Counted from the stretch's first letter, positions 6,985 to 16,088 are shown. The stretch is DNA of 64,000 bases from Taklimakanibacter albus (GCF_016595235.1 NZ_JAENHL010000006.1:1116001-1180000), one strand, 5' to 3'. Numbers and translations are program-made. Notes: a model not told the origin generated them from the letters alone.

Positions 6985-9900
6985 ATGCTAACCAGTGGCC
7001 CCCGCACAGCATCATTCGGCATCATGACCACTATCCCAGTCCTTCCCAGCCGCGCCCCGATCTCGAAACTTCTCTTTGCGGACGAAACCGCCCTCGTCAA
7101 GTCGTTGAGCGCTGACGCAAGGTTGACGCCCGAGCAGTCGCGCCAGGTGGCCGAGCTCGCCCGCCAGCTCGTCGCGGCGGTCCGGGCCGGGCGGCGCCAG
7201 CAGGGCGGTATCGACGCCTTCATGCAGGAATATTCGCTCTCTTCCGAAGAGGGCGTCGTGCTGATGTGCCTTGCGGAAGCGCTTTTGCGCATTCCCGATG
7301 GCGAGACGGCCGACAAGCTCATCGCCGACAAGATCGGCGGCAAGCAGTGGGACCGCCATATCGGCCAGTCGGAATCGCTCTTCGTCAATGCCTCCGCCTG
7401 GGGCCTCATGCTCACCGGCCGCTTCGTGCAGCTGGGGCAGGGCACCACCACCGATATCGGCAGCTATCTGAAGCGCTTCGTCTCGCGCTCGGGTGAGCCC
7501 TTCATCCGCAATGCGATGAAGCATGCGATGCGCATCATGGGTAAGCAGTTCGTGCTCGGCCGCACCATCGATGAAGCGCTCGACATAGCGAAGCCGCTCG
7601 AGGCGCAGAACTACCGCTTCTCCTTCGACATGCTGGGCGAGGCCGCCTTCACGGCGGAGGACGCGCGCCGTTATCTGAAGGCCTATGAGAATGCCCTCAA
7701 GGTGGTCGGATCACGCGCCGGCTCGGGCGGCGCCGACGGCATCTTCGGCAAGCCGTCGATCTCGGTGAAATTGTCGGCGTTGCATCCGCGTTACGAGGAG
7801 AAGCAGGAAGCCCGGACCATGGCCGAGCTCCTGCCGCGTGTCGTCGAGCTCGCCCGTCAGGCCAAGGCGCTCGATGTCGGCCTCACTGTCGACGCCGAGG
7901 AAGTGAACCGGCTCGATCTGTCTCTCGAATTGTTCGGCCGTCTCGCCCACGATCCTTCGCTCAAAGGCTGGAACGGCTTGGGCCTTGCGGTCCAGGCCTA
8001 TGGCAAACGCGCCAAGCCGGTGCTGCAGTGGCTCGCCGATGTCGCGAGCCAGACGGGCCGCAAGCTGCCGGTGCGCCTCGTCAAGGGCGCCTATTGGGAC
8101 ACCGAGGTGAAGCGGGCCCAGGAAGCGGGCCTCGAAGGCTATTCGCTGTTCACCCGCAAGGTGTCGACCGATCTCTCCTATCTCGCTTGTGCCAAATATC
8201 TGCTGTCGCGCCGCGAGGTCTTCTATCCGCAATTCGCCACCCACAATGCCCATTCGCTGGCGGCGATCGCGGTGATGGCGGGTGATGACCGTTCCTATGA
8301 ATTCCAGCGCCTCCACGGCATGGGCCAGGCGCTTTATGAGGAAGTGGCGCGCATTCCGAGAATGCGCCAGCCCTGCCGCATCTACGCGCCGGTCGGCAGC
8401 CATGAGGATCTGCTCGCTTACCTCGTCCGCCGGCTCCTCGAAAACGGCGCCAACACCTCCTTCGTCAACCGCCTCGCCGATGACGAGGCGCCGATCGGCG
8501 AGATCATCGCCGATCCGGTCGAGCAGGTGGCGGGCCTCAATTCGATCCCGCATCCGCGCATTCCGCTGCCGCGCGACATCTTCGCGCCGCGCATCAATTC
8601 GAAAGGTTATCCCATGTGGGATGACCGCACCCGCGAGACGATGCTCGCCGATATCGGCAAGGTGCTGGCAAAACCGGTCAAGGCCACCGCGCTGGTCAGC
8701 GGCAAAGCCGGGAAGGGCGGCCCGGTGCGCGCCATCACCTCGCCGCATGATCGCGGCGTCCAGATTGGCGAGGTTATCGAGGCCGACGAGAAGGCGATCG
8801 CCCAGGCGATGACGGATGCCGCCAAGGCCAATGGCGCGTGGAATGCGCGGGGCGGCGCGGCGCGCGCGCAAATCCTCGAAAAGGCGGCCGATCTTTACGA
8901 GGCCAATACCGGGCAGTTCATGGCGCTGCTCATCCGCGAGGCCGGCAAGTCGCTCGACAATGCGCAAGCCGACCTGCGCGAGGCGGTCGACTTCCTGCGT
9001 TATTATGCCGAGCGCGCCCGCAAGGATTTCGAGGCTCCGCAACGCCTGCCCGGACCGACGGGTGAATTGAACGAGATCTCCCTCAATGGCCGCGGCGTCT
9101 TCGCCTGCATCAGCCCGTGGAACTTCCCGCTCGCGATCTTCACCGGCCAAGTGGCGGCGGCGCTTGCCGCCGGCAATGCGACCATCGCCAAGCCGGCCGA
9201 GCAGACGCCGCTCATTGCCTATGAGGCGGTGAAACTGCTGCACGAAGCAGGCGTTCCGCCGGACGTTCTGCATTTCCTGCCCGGTGACGGCGCCCGCATC
9301 GGCAAGATCCTGCTGGCGCATCCCGCACTCTCGGGCGTCGCCTTCACCGGCTCGAACGACACGGCCTCGATCATCAACCGCTCGCTCGCCGCCCGCGACG
9401 GCGCCATCCTGCCGCTCATCGCCGAGACCGGCGGCATGAATGCGATGATCGTCGATTCATCCGCTTTGCCTGAGCAGGCGGTGCGCGACGTGCTGGCATC
9501 AGCCTTCGACAGCGCCGGCCAGCGCTGCTCAGCGGCGCGCGTGCTGTTCGTCCAGGAGGACATTGCCGGGCGCATGATCCCGATGCTCGAAGGCGCCATG
9601 GCCGAGCTCACCATCGGCGATCCGCTCGATTTCGCCACCGATGTCGGCCCGGTGATCGACGAGGACGCCCGCACCATGCTCAACGATCACAAGAAGCGCA
9701 TGGCGGCAGAGGCCAGGACCATTCTCGACATGCAGCTGCCCGCCGCCACCAAGGCCGGCACTTTCGTGTCGCCGGCGGCTTATGAGATCCCGAAGCTCTC
9801 GATCCTCAAGCGTGAGGTGTTCGGGCCCGTTTTGCACGTGGTGCGTTTCGCCGGTGACCGGCTGGGCGAGGTTTGCGACGCGCTCAATGAGACCGGATTT

Positions 9901-10176
9901 GGTCTGACGCTGGGCCTCCATACCCGCATCGAAACGACGGTGGCGGAAGTGCGGGCCCGCGCCCGTGTCGGCAACATGTATGTGAACCGCAACCAGATCG
10001 GCGCCGTGGTCGGCGCCCAGCCCTTCGGCGGCGAAGGCCTGTCGGGGACCGGCCCCAAGGCCGGCGGCCCGCATTATCTCAACCGCTTCGCCACCGAGCG
10101 TGTCTGCTCGGTCGATACCACGGCCTCAGGCGGCAATGCCGCGCTGATGAGCATGGAAAGCGGCGGCGCCGAATGA
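6985..10176 (+). CDS. putA: Bifunctional proline dehydrogenase / L-glutamate gamma-semialdehyde dehydrogenase
   Basis: A 1063-residue fused enzyme that oxidises proline to glutamate. The FAD barrel half (about residues 190-500) contains FGKPSISVKLSALHPRYE, RLVKGAYWD and 'YPQFATHNAHS'. The aldehyde dehydrogenase half (about 590-1040) contains SPWNFPLAIFTGQ, FTGSND, the glutamate in AETGG and the catalytic cysteine C848 in SAGQRCSAAR. There is no obvious N-terminal ribbon-helix-helix domain, so it is probably catalytic only. Neither the ATG at 6985 nor the one at 7024 has a clear ribosome site; 7024 is a reasonable alternative start. The 3' end overlaps the FAD amine oxidase by 4 bases. Confidence 0.96.
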   Translation: MLTSGPRTASFGIMTTIPVLPSRAPISKLLFADETALVKSLSADARLTPEQSRQVAELARQLVAAVRAGRRQQGGIDAFMQEYSLSSEEGVVLMCLAEALLRIPDGETADKLIADKIGGKQWDRHIGQSESLFVNASAWGLMLTGRFVQLGQGTTTDIGSYLKRFVSRSGEPFIRNAMKHAMRIMGKQFVLGRTIDEALDIAKPLEAQNYRFSFDMLGEAAFTAEDARRYLKAYENALKVVGSRAGSGGADGIFGKPSISVKLSALHPRYEEKQEARTMAELLPRVVELARQAKALDVGLTVDAEEVNRLDLSLELFGRLAHDPSLKGWNGLGLAVQAYGKRAKPVLQWLADVASQTGRKLPVRLVKGAYWDTEVKRAQEAGLEGYSLFTRKVSTDLSYLACAKYLLSRREVFYPQFATHNAHSLAAIAVMAGDDRSYEFQRLHGMGQALYEEVARIPRMRQPCRIYAPVGSHEDLLAYLVRRLLENGANTSFVNRLADDEAPIGEIIADPVEQVAGLNSIPHPRIPLPRDIFAPRINSKGYPMWDDRTRETMLADIGKVLAKPVKATALVSGKAGKGGPVRAITSPHDRGVQIGEVIEADEKAIAQAMTDAAKANGAWNARGGAARAQILEKAADLYEANTGQFMALLIREAGKSLDNAQADLREAVDFLRYYAERARKDFEAPQRLPGPTGELNEISLNGRGVFACISPWNFPLAIFTGQVAAALAAGNATIAKPAEQTPLIAYEAVKLLHEAGVPPDVLHFLPGDGARIGKILLAHPALSGVAFTGSNDTASIINRSLAARDGAILPLIAETGGMNAMIVDSSALPEQAVRDVLASAFDSAGQRCSAARVLFVQEDIAGRMIPMLEGAMAELTIGDPLDFATDVGPVIDEDARTMLNDHKKRMAAEARTILDMQLPAATKAGTFVSPAAYEIPKLSILKREVFGPVLHVVRFAGDRLGEVCDALNETGFGLTLGLHTRIETTVAEVRARARVGNMYVNRNQIGAVVGAQPFGGEGLSGTGPKAGGPHYLNRFATERVCSVDTTASGGNAALMSMESGGAE

Positions 10177-11387
10177 CGGAAAGCCGCTGCGACGTCGTCA
10201 TCCTGGGAGCGGGACTGGCGGGCGCCGCGGCGGCTTGCATTTGCGCCGAGCGCGGCCTTTCGACCGTCATCCTCGAGGCGCGCGACCGCGCCGGCGGCCG
10301 TGGCTTCACGAGGCATTTCGCCGGCACCGACGATCTTCTCGAATTCGGCGGCGGCTGGATCGCGCCCTGGCATGATCGTATTCGTCACTATGCCGGACTG
10401 ACCGGCGTCACGCTCAGGCCAACTCATCCGGTCACGGAGCATCGTGTCCATGGCGGCGGGCAGGTGATCACGTCGCCGGCGCTCCAGGTGATCAAGGCCG
10501 ATGCCTTGCTTTATAAATCCGGCAAATCCTTTTCGGGCTCGCTGACGCAATATCTCGATCGTATTGGCGCATCGCCCGAGGATCGCGACTATGTGCTCGC
10601 CTGGTGGACGATCTCCGGCAATGGCGATCCCGATTTGATATTGGCGAGCGAGTTCCTGTCGAGCTGTTCTTATGGCGACGGGCGGCCTGAAAGCATGATG
10701 AGTGCGCTCGCGCATACGCTGGTGCCGGGCGCCGGTGTTCTCGCCGAGCGGATGATCGCGTCATCCGGGGCGACGCTGCATCTCGATGCCGAAGTCACGG
10801 CCGTCACGGATGGCACCGTCACTTGCGCCGATGGCCAGACTTTTGCCGCCCGCGCGGTGATCTCCTGCCTGCCGCTGAATGCCCTCGCATCGGTGAGCTT
10901 CAGCCCGGAGCTTTCAGCACCGAAGCGGCGGGCGATCGAACTCGGCCATGGCGGCCAATCGCTCAAGCTGTGGTTGAAGGTCAGAGGCGTCCGGCCCGGC
11001 ATCCTGGCGAGCGGCGGTCCCGGCGGCCTGCGCTGGCTGTTCGCCGAACGCGAGGCGGGGGACGGCGCGACGCTGATCGTCGGCTTCGCTTTGGCCGATG
11101 GCTCGCTCGATCCCGGCGATCCTCAGTCGGTCGAGCGCTCGCTGGCCCGGTTCTTCCCGGAGGCGGAACTCATCGCCTGGGACGGGCATGACTGGATCGG
11201 CGATCCCTTCGCGCGCGGCACCTGGGTGGCGCTTCCGGCTGAGGAAAGCTGGATCTGCGATGCCGAAATCTGGCGCCCGGATGGGCGGGTCGCCTTCGCG
11301 ACTTCCGATTTCGCCCCCGGTGCCGCCGGCTGGTTCGAGGGCGCCATTCTCGCCGGCGAGGCGGCCGCGCGCGAAATAATCCTTTGA
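10173..11387 (+). CDS. FAD-dependent amine oxidase-like protein
   Basis: A 404-residue flavoprotein. The N-terminal dinucleotide fold has VVILGAGLAGAAAA (residues 8-21) followed by the acidic 'VILEARDRAGGRGFT' and 'FGGGWIAP'. These are the FAD-contact motifs of the monoamine oxidase/phytoene desaturase superfamily. The C-terminal FAD motif is represented by 'GRVAFATSDFAPGAAGWFEGAI'. No signal peptide is present. An ATGA overlap with putA points to coupling, so an amine or amino-acid substrate related to proline catabolism is possible, but this is inferred from position only. Confidence 0.85.
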   Translation: MTESRCDVVILGAGLAGAAAACICAERGLSTVILEARDRAGGRGFTRHFAGTDDLLEFGGGWIAPWHDRIRHYAGLTGVTLRPTHPVTEHRVHGGGQVITSPALQVIKADALLYKSGKSFSGSLTQYLDRIGASPEDRDYVLAWWTISGNGDPDLILASEFLSSCSYGDGRPESMMSALAHTLVPGAGVLAERMIASSGATLHLDAEVTAVTDGTVTCADGQTFAARAVISCLPLNALASVSFSPELSAPKRRAIELGHGGQSLKLWLKVRGVRPGILASGGPGGLRWLFAEREAGDGATLIVGFALADGSLDPGDPQSVERSLARFFPEAELIAWDGHDWIGDPFARGTWVALPAEESWICDAEIWRPDGRVAFATSDFAPGAAGWFEGAILAGEAAAREIIL

Positions 11388-11440
11388 ATCGTGCTAGGCT
11401 TACCTATCTGTAGCCTCGTTTTGTGAGGAGGGCGGCGGAT

Positions 11441-12175
11441 ATGGCCACGGGCAAATCCAACGCGCCGGCGAAAACCGGCACGGCACCGACTGAGATTTCG
11501 CAGGCCGAGGACATTTCATCCTTCCTCGAGCAGGTGAAACGCATGCCGCCGGCCGAACGTGGTGCCGGCGGGCGCGGCCGGCTGATCTTCGCCATGGATG
11601 CCACCATGAGCCGGCAGCCGAGCTGGGACCGCGCGCTTCAGATCCAGAGCGAGATGTTCATCGAGACCGAGAAGATCGGCGGCCTCGACGTCCAGCTCGT
11701 CTATTTTCGCGGTTTCAACGAATGCCGCGCCTCGAAATGGGCGAGTGAGCCTTCGACGCTGGCGCAGCTGATGACCGGCGTCGATTGCCGGGGTGGCAAT
11801 ACGCAGATCGGCAAGGTGCTCAGCCATATCCGGCGCGCCGCGAGCGAGAACAAGATCAGCGCCGCCGTCTATGTCGGCGATGCGATGGAGGAGAATGTCG
11901 ACCGCCTGTGCCAGACGGCGGGCGAGATCGGGCTCCTGAACGTGCCGATCTTCATGTTCCAGGAAGGCCGCGATGGCGTCACCGAGCAGGCCTTTCGTGA
12001 AATCGCCAAGCTGACCCGCGGCGCCTATTTCCGCCTCGATGCCTCCTCGGCCCGGCAGTTGCGCGAGCTTCTGGCGGCGGTCGCCGTCTATGCGGCGGGC
12101 GGGCGCCAGGCGCTGGCTGACCACAGCCGCGAGAAGGGCGGCACCGCCCGCCTTCTCCTTGAGCAGCTCAGGTGA
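11441..12175 (+). CDS. VWA-domain protein paired with a membrane J-protein
   Basis: A 244-residue protein with a von Willebrand A-type fold. After a low-complexity N-terminus comes 'RLIFAMDATMS' with a MIDAS-like D53-x-T-x-S57, then 'DVQLVYFRG', the threonine in GGNTQIGKVL and the aspartate in YVGDAMEE. The MIDAS is slightly non-standard because T replaces the first S. There is no signal peptide. I start at ATG 11441, with GAGGAGG nine bases upstream, rather than at the GTG 18 bases earlier. The DnaJ-like gene follows after 12 bases. A role in protein assembly with that partner is inferred. Confidence 0.75.
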   Translation: MATGKSNAPAKTGTAPTEISQAEDISSFLEQVKRMPPAERGAGGRGRLIFAMDATMSRQPSWDRALQIQSEMFIETEKIGGLDVQLVYFRGFNECRASKWASEPSTLAQLMTGVDCRGGNTQIGKVLSHIRRAASENKISAAVYVGDAMEENVDRLCQTAGEIGLLNVPIFMFQEGRDGVTEQAFREIAKLTRGAYFRLDASSARQLRELLAAVAVYAAGGRQALADHSREKGGTARLLLEQLR

Positions 12176-12187
12176 TAAGGGCCTGAC

Positions 12188-12880
12188 ATGCTCAATCTCG
12201 TCTATGCGCTGGCGATTGCCTTTGGCGGCTATTGGTTGTTGCGGCAATTCGTGGCGACGCCGGCCAGCCAGGCCGCCAAGTTCATGCGAAATGTCGGTGG
12301 CATGGCCCTCATCGGGGTGGCGGGTCTCCTCGCCATGCGCGGCAGCATAAATGTCGCCATCCCGATATTCGTCTTCGGGCTTGGCCTGATGGGGCAATCG
12401 GGCTTGTTCGGCGGCGCTTTTCCCTGGGGCCAGAAATCCTCCGGTCAGCGCTCGCGCGTCGCCACCAGCCTGCTCGCCATGGAGCTCGACCATGATTCCG
12501 GCCGCATGGATGGCCAGATTCTTGCCGGGCCGCTCAAGGGCCGGTTGTTGTCGGCGCTGAAGGAAGACGAGTTGAAGGCCTTCCACCGCCAATGCACCAC
12601 CGTCAACGACCAGAGCCGGGCGCTGCTCGAGGCGTGGCTCGACCGCAGCAAGGCCGGCTGGCGCGAGACGTGGCAGGCGGGCCCGCGCGGCAACGGTGGA
12701 ACACCGTCGGCTACGATGAGCCGCGCCGAGGCCTTGGCGGTGCTGGGGCTGAAGGAGGGCGCCAGCGAAGAGGACATCCGCGCCGCCCATCGCCGCCTGA
12801 TGAAGGAGTTCCATCCCGACCGCGGCGGCTCCGACTATCTCGCCGCCAAGATCAACCAGGCCAAGGACATTCTGCTTTGA
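12188..12880 (+). CDS. Membrane-anchored J-domain (DnaJ-like) protein
   Basis: A 230-residue protein. One hydrophobic segment spans about residues 3-19 and one or two more span 36-70. A soluble linker follows, then a C-terminal J-domain at about 178-230 with the HPD tripeptide at 209-211 ('KEFHPDRGG'). This layout, anchor first and J-domain last, resembles the mitochondrial Pam18/Tim14 type rather than full DnaJ; there is no Gly/Phe or zinc region. It would recruit a DnaK-type ATPase to the inner membrane. It is cotranscribed with the VWA gene, and its stop overlaps the start of the next gene. Confidence 0.85.
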   Translation: MLNLVYALAIAFGGYWLLRQFVATPASQAAKFMRNVGGMALIGVAGLLAMRGSINVAIPIFVFGLGLMGQSGLFGGAFPWGQKSSGQRSRVATSLLAMELDHDSGRMDGQILAGPLKGRLLSALKEDELKAFHRQCTTVNDQSRALLEAWLDRSKAGWRETWQAGPRGNGGTPSATMSRAEALAVLGLKEGASEEDIRAAHRRLMKEFHPDRGGSDYLAAKINQAKDILL

Positions 12881-13785
12881 GTCTATTCGACGGCGTCCAT
12901 GCGGTGCTTTATGCGCTCTTCGCCCGCAATGAAACCGTCGACCACGGCGCGATGACAGCGCAAGTCGATTTCTGCGCCGCGCGCGGTTGTCACGGCATCA
13001 CCGTGCTCGGGCTTGCCACGGAAGTGTTGAAGCTGACTTTCGAGGAGCGCAGCCGTCTGATCGCGACCGTGGGGCGCGCCAATGCCGGACGTCTTCCGTT
13101 TTCCGTGACGATTGCGGGCAATAGCGTCGCCGAACAGGCGTCGCTCGCGGCTCACGCCGCCGATGCCGGGGCTGACTGGCTGATCCTGCAGCCGCCCATG
13201 GCCGGCACCTATGGCGCCGACATCTATCTCGATTTCTTCGCCCGCGTGGCGCGCACGACGACACTGCCGGTGGCGGTGCAGAACGCCCCGCAATATCTCG
13301 GCCGCGCTCTGTCCGGTGAGGATCTCGTGCGGCTCTCGGCCCAATGCCCCAACCTGGCGGCGGTCAAAGGCGAGGACGCGGCGCTGGGCATCCGCCGGAT
13401 CATCGACATCGCCGGCGCCAGGCTCAAGGTGCTCGGCGGACGGGGAGGGCTCGAAATGACCGACTGCCTGCGCGCCGGCTGCTCAGGCTTCGTGCTGGCG
13501 CCCGATATCGCGCCGGTGGCGACGCGGATCTTCGATCATTGGCAGGCCGGCAGGACAGCCGAGGCTGACGCACTTTATGCCGAGATGTTGCCGGCGGTGA
13601 CTTTCGTCATGCAGTCGCTCGAGCATCTCATCACCTATGGCAAGCGGATCTTCGCCGCCGAGGCCGGCATCACGGTGCATGATCGTCAGCCCTGCCTGCC
13701 TACGTCGGAGTTCGGGCTCGCCACAGCCGAGCGCTGGGCGAGGCGGCTGGCTGAGCTCGCGATCCACAAATCACCCTCACCCTGA
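12877..13785 (+). CDS. DapA/N-acetylneuraminate lyase superfamily protein with altered active site
   Basis: A 302-residue (beta/alpha)8-barrel of the class I aldolase group. The Schiff-base lysine is K164 in AAVKGEDAA. The usual YNxP motif is here VQNAPQY, so the catalytic tyrosine position holds Q135, and the GTTGE loop is changed to GLATEV. It is therefore unlikely to be dihydrodipicolinate synthase itself; the substrate is unknown. The start proposed is TTG at 12877, which overlaps the dnaJ-like stop (TTGA) and has AAGGA upstream; starting later would remove the first strand '[10 protein letters not shown]'. Its last codons and stop lie at the edge of a palindromic repeat. Confidence 0.8.
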   Translation: MSLFDGVHAVLYALFARNETVDHGAMTAQVDFCAARGCHGITVLGLATEVLKLTFEERSRLIATVGRANAGRLPFSVTIAGNSVAEQASLAAHAADAGADWLILQPPMAGTYGADIYLDFFARVARTTTLPVAVQNAPQYLGRALSGEDLVRLSAQCPNLAAVKGEDAALGIRRIIDIAGARLKVLGGRGGLEMTDCLRAGCSGFVLAPDIAPVATRIFDHWQAGRTAEADALYAEMLPAVTFVMQSLEHLITYGKRIFAAEAGITVHDRQPCLPTSEFGLATAERWARRLAELAIHKSPSP

Positions 13786-13890
13786 GGCGCGAGCGAAGCG
13801 AGCCACGAAGGGTCTCCTCCAGCACTCTGGCTTCGTCCTGATGGATGCTTCGAGGGCCGCTTCGCGGCCACCTCAGCATGAGGGGTGTTG
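13772..13890. repeat. Palindromic intergenic repeat (REP/BIME-like)
   Basis: This looks like the mosaic palindromic repeats common between genes in Hyphomicrobiales. It opens with CACCCTGAGGCGCGAGCG, contains GCGAGCGAAGCGAGC, holds a perfect hairpin GGCCGC-TTC-GCGGCC, and closes with CCTCAGCATGAGGG, which partly mirrors the opening arm. It lies between convergent genes and supplies the last codons and stop of the DapA-like gene. Only one copy is seen in the window, so its repeat nature rests on resemblance. Confidence 0.65.
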
Positions 13891-13912
13891 AATGAGGTCC
13901 TGCGACAATCGT

Positions 13913-15412
13913 CTAGGACTGCGGCGCGATCGTCGAGCAATCGACGCCCTTGCGCGACAAGGTCCGGCAAGCGGTCTTGGCGCTTTTGGCGGTGAAGCCC
14001 GACATGCGCGCACGGAAAATCGTCTCCTCGCCCTTCTTCACCTCGACCGTGAAGGCCTGTTTCGCGGCGAAGAGCTTGGGGCTGACATTGCGCGCCGCAT
14101 ACAGCGCGTCCTGCGCTTCCTTCTTGCTGCCATAGGCGCCGAGCTGGATATTCCAGGACGCATCGACCGAAGCGACGATGATCTGGCCACCTTGCGTGTC
14201 GGCGGGCTTCTTCACCTTGAAGGGAAGGCTGGTCGACATCGACGCCGTGACCGGCGCGGTGGCGGCCTGCGGCGCCTGGGGCACCACATCGGGGCTCGCG
14301 ACTTCACCCGAGACACGGGCGAGATCGGCCTGGTCGGCGGAGACGGCGGCGAAAGTCGTGCCGGGCAGGCTGGAGGCATTCTCGGCCTGGGACGCCAGCT
14401 CGGCATTGTCGAGGCCGCCAATGTCGCCCTGGGCTTCCGGCATCTGGTCGTCATTGCGTCCGGCGCGCCGCTTCTTTTTCTCGGGCTTGCTGGCCGTGTC
14501 GGCGACGGGCGGCGTGGCGATGGAGGCGACCTGGATCTCCTCGCTCGGGCGCGGCTTGGTGCCCTCGATCGCGGCGGCGAGCTGGGTGCCGCCTTCGCAT
14601 TTGGGGAACGCCTTGGTGAGCATGGCGATCATGTAGTTGTCGCGCGAGCGGCCGCTCTGGCCGCCCATCACCACGCCGATGATGCGCTTGTCGCCGCGTC
14701 TCGCCGAGGTGGTGAGGTTGAAGCCGGCGGCGCGGATATAGCCGGTCTTGATGCCGTCGGTGCCGTCGAAACGTCCGAGCAGGCGGTTATGGCTGCGGAT
14801 CGTGCGCTTGCCGAACTGGAAAGAGGTGGTGCGGAAATAGGGGTAATATTGCGGGAAGTCGCGCTGCACCCGGAGGCTCAGCGTGGCCATGTCGCGCGCG
14901 GTGGTGACCTGACGCGGATCAGGCAGGCCCGAGGCGTTGCGGAACAGGGTGCGCGACATGCCGAGCGCCTTGGCCGTCCGGGTCATGCGCTGGGCGAAAG
15001 CCGTCTCGCTGCCCTCGATATGCTCGCCGATGGCGACCGCGATGTCGTTGGCGGAAAGCGTGATCAGGGCTTTGATCGCTTCCTCGACGCTCACCGTCTG
15101 GCCGGGCTTGACGCCGAGCTTGGTCGGCGGACGGCCGGCGGCGTAGCGCGATACGGTGATGCGGCTGTTGAGCGTGAGGCGACCCGCCTTCATCTCCTGG
15201 AACAGGATGTACAGCGTCATCACCTTGGTGAGGGAGGCCGGATAACGCGGGCCGTCGGCGTCACTGGAAAAAAGAATCTCGCCGGTGCGGGCATCGACCG
15301 CCAGCGCGGAGAACTTCACCTTAGCGGCAGCAGGTGAAATGGCGACGACGCCTATCAGAAGAAGCAACGCCAGGCTGACCATTACGCGGCGAAGCGCCGT
15401 CCATACCATCAT
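13913..15412 (-). CDS. D-alanyl-D-alanine carboxypeptidase with C-terminal SPOR domain
   Basis: A 499-residue periplasmic penicillin-binding protein of the PBP5/6 (DacA, S11) type that trims peptidoglycan pentapeptides. A signal peptide covers about residues 1-30 (ends SPAAA). The catalytic motifs are S60-L-T-K63, S120-A-N122 and K222-T-G224. A low-complexity Pro/Ala linker follows (about 290-400), then a C-terminal SPOR-type domain (about 412-495, 'DASWNIQLGAYGSKKEAQDAL') that binds denuded glycan at division sites. GGGGA precedes the start. A second DacA-type gene lies at the right edge of the window. Confidence 0.93.
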   Translation of the reverse strand: MMVWTALRRVMVSLALLLLIGVVAISPAAAKVKFSALAVDARTGEILFSSDADGPRYPASLTKVMTLYILFQEMKAGRLTLNSRITVSRYAAGRPPTKLGVKPGQTVSVEEAIKALITLSANDIAVAIGEHIEGSETAFAQRMTRTAKALGMSRTLFRNASGLPDPRQVTTARDMATLSLRVQRDFPQYYPYFRTTSFQFGKRTIRSHNRLLGRFDGTDGIKTGYIRAAGFNLTTSARRGDKRIIGVVMGGQSGRSRDNYMIAMLTKAFPKCEGGTQLAAAIEGTKPRPSEEIQVASIATPPVADTASKPEKKKRRAGRNDDQMPEAQGDIGGLDNAELASQAENASSLPGTTFAAVSADQADLARVSGEVASPDVVPQAPQAATAPVTASMSTSLPFKVKKPADTQGGQIIVASVDASWNIQLGAYGSKKEAQDALYAARNVSPKLFAAKQAFTVEVKKGEETIFRARMSGFTAKSAKTACRTLSRKGVDCSTIAPQS

Positions 15413-15715
15413 AGAAATCCCCTGATGCGGAACGAATCCCGCTTCCTTTACCTATTCTAATGCCATCCGGCGACCGAAATCGGATTAATTCAACCAGAGC
15501 CTGATCTAGTCCTTTAATCCTGTCGCAGCCGCCAGCCGCCCACTCAGCCGGCAATTTCGCTCATACGCACTACTATTTTGTAAACTGGAATTTTCCGCAC
15601 AGTCAGAAAAATTGTGCACTGCAAAATAATCCTTGACTGTTATGGTGCAGTGCATATATTGCCTTGCATCAACAGTCGCGTTGCATACCCCCAATTCCAG
15701 CAGGAGAATTCCTCA
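15413..15715. other. Intergenic region between the divergent dacA-type and phasin genes
   Basis: About 300 bases without a gene. The right third holds the phasin promoter, described separately. The stretch nearest the carboxypeptidase (15413-15600) presumably contains its own promoter, but I see no convincing -35/-10 pair. No RNA gene was recognised. Confidence 0.6.
15615..15660 (+). promoter_or_regulatory. Phasin promoter with two PhaR-type operators
   Basis: A strong sigma-70-like promoter: TTGACT (15633-15638), a 16-base spacer, TATATT (15655-15660). Two copies of the dyad TGC-N3-GCA flank it: TGCACTGCA at 15615-15623, just upstream of -35, and TGCAGTGCA at 15646-15654, touching -10. The two are exact reverse complements of each other. 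PhaR repressors of PHB metabolism are reported to recognise TGC/GCA dyads, so repression by a PhaR homologue is likely. The regulator gene itself is not in this window. Confidence 0.6.
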
Positions 15716-16060
15716 ATGATCAAGTCGTTCGAAGATTTCCAGGCGCTCGGCAAAGACAGCGTTGACGCCTATGTCGCTTCCGCCACCGCGTTCAGCAAAG
15801 GCCTGCAGACGATCACGGCCGAAGCCGTCGATTTCTCGCGCAAGTCGTTCGAGCGCGGCACCCAGGCTTTCGAGAAGGCCTCTTCGGCCAAGTCCTTCGA
15901 CAAGGCTCTCGAAGTCCAGCAGGGCTATGCCAAGGAAGCCTATGAGGCTTTCCTCGGCCAGATGAACAAGTTCGGCGAGCTCTATGTCTCGACCGCGAAG
16001 GAAGCTTATAAGCCCTTCGAGGCGAAGATTGCCGCCCTGACGCCGAAAGTGACAAAGTAA
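15716..16060 (+). CDS. Phasin family protein
   Basis: A 114-residue amphipathic, lysine-, alanine- and phenylalanine-rich helical protein of the Phasin_2 type ('FEDFQALGKDSVDAYVASA', 'FERGTQAFEKA', 'YEAFLGQMNKFGELYV'). Phasins coat polyhydroxybutyrate granules. The ATG at 15716 follows AGGAG, and an upstream in-frame extension would run through the promoter, so it is rejected. The gene stands alone between its own promoter and a hairpin terminator. Codon use is strongly biased, as expected for an abundant protein. Confidence 0.9.
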   Translation: MIKSFEDFQALGKDSVDAYVASATAFSKGLQTITAEAVDFSRKSFERGTQAFEKASSAKSFDKALEVQQGYAKEAYEAFLGQMNKFGELYVSTAKEAYKPFEAKIAALTPKVTK

Positions 16061-16088
16061 GTCTGATTTTCATTTCAGGCTTTTTGAG

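Noticed and set aside
7711-9321. 536-residue minus-strand open frame inside putA
   Set aside because: Antisense of a fully conserved enzyme.
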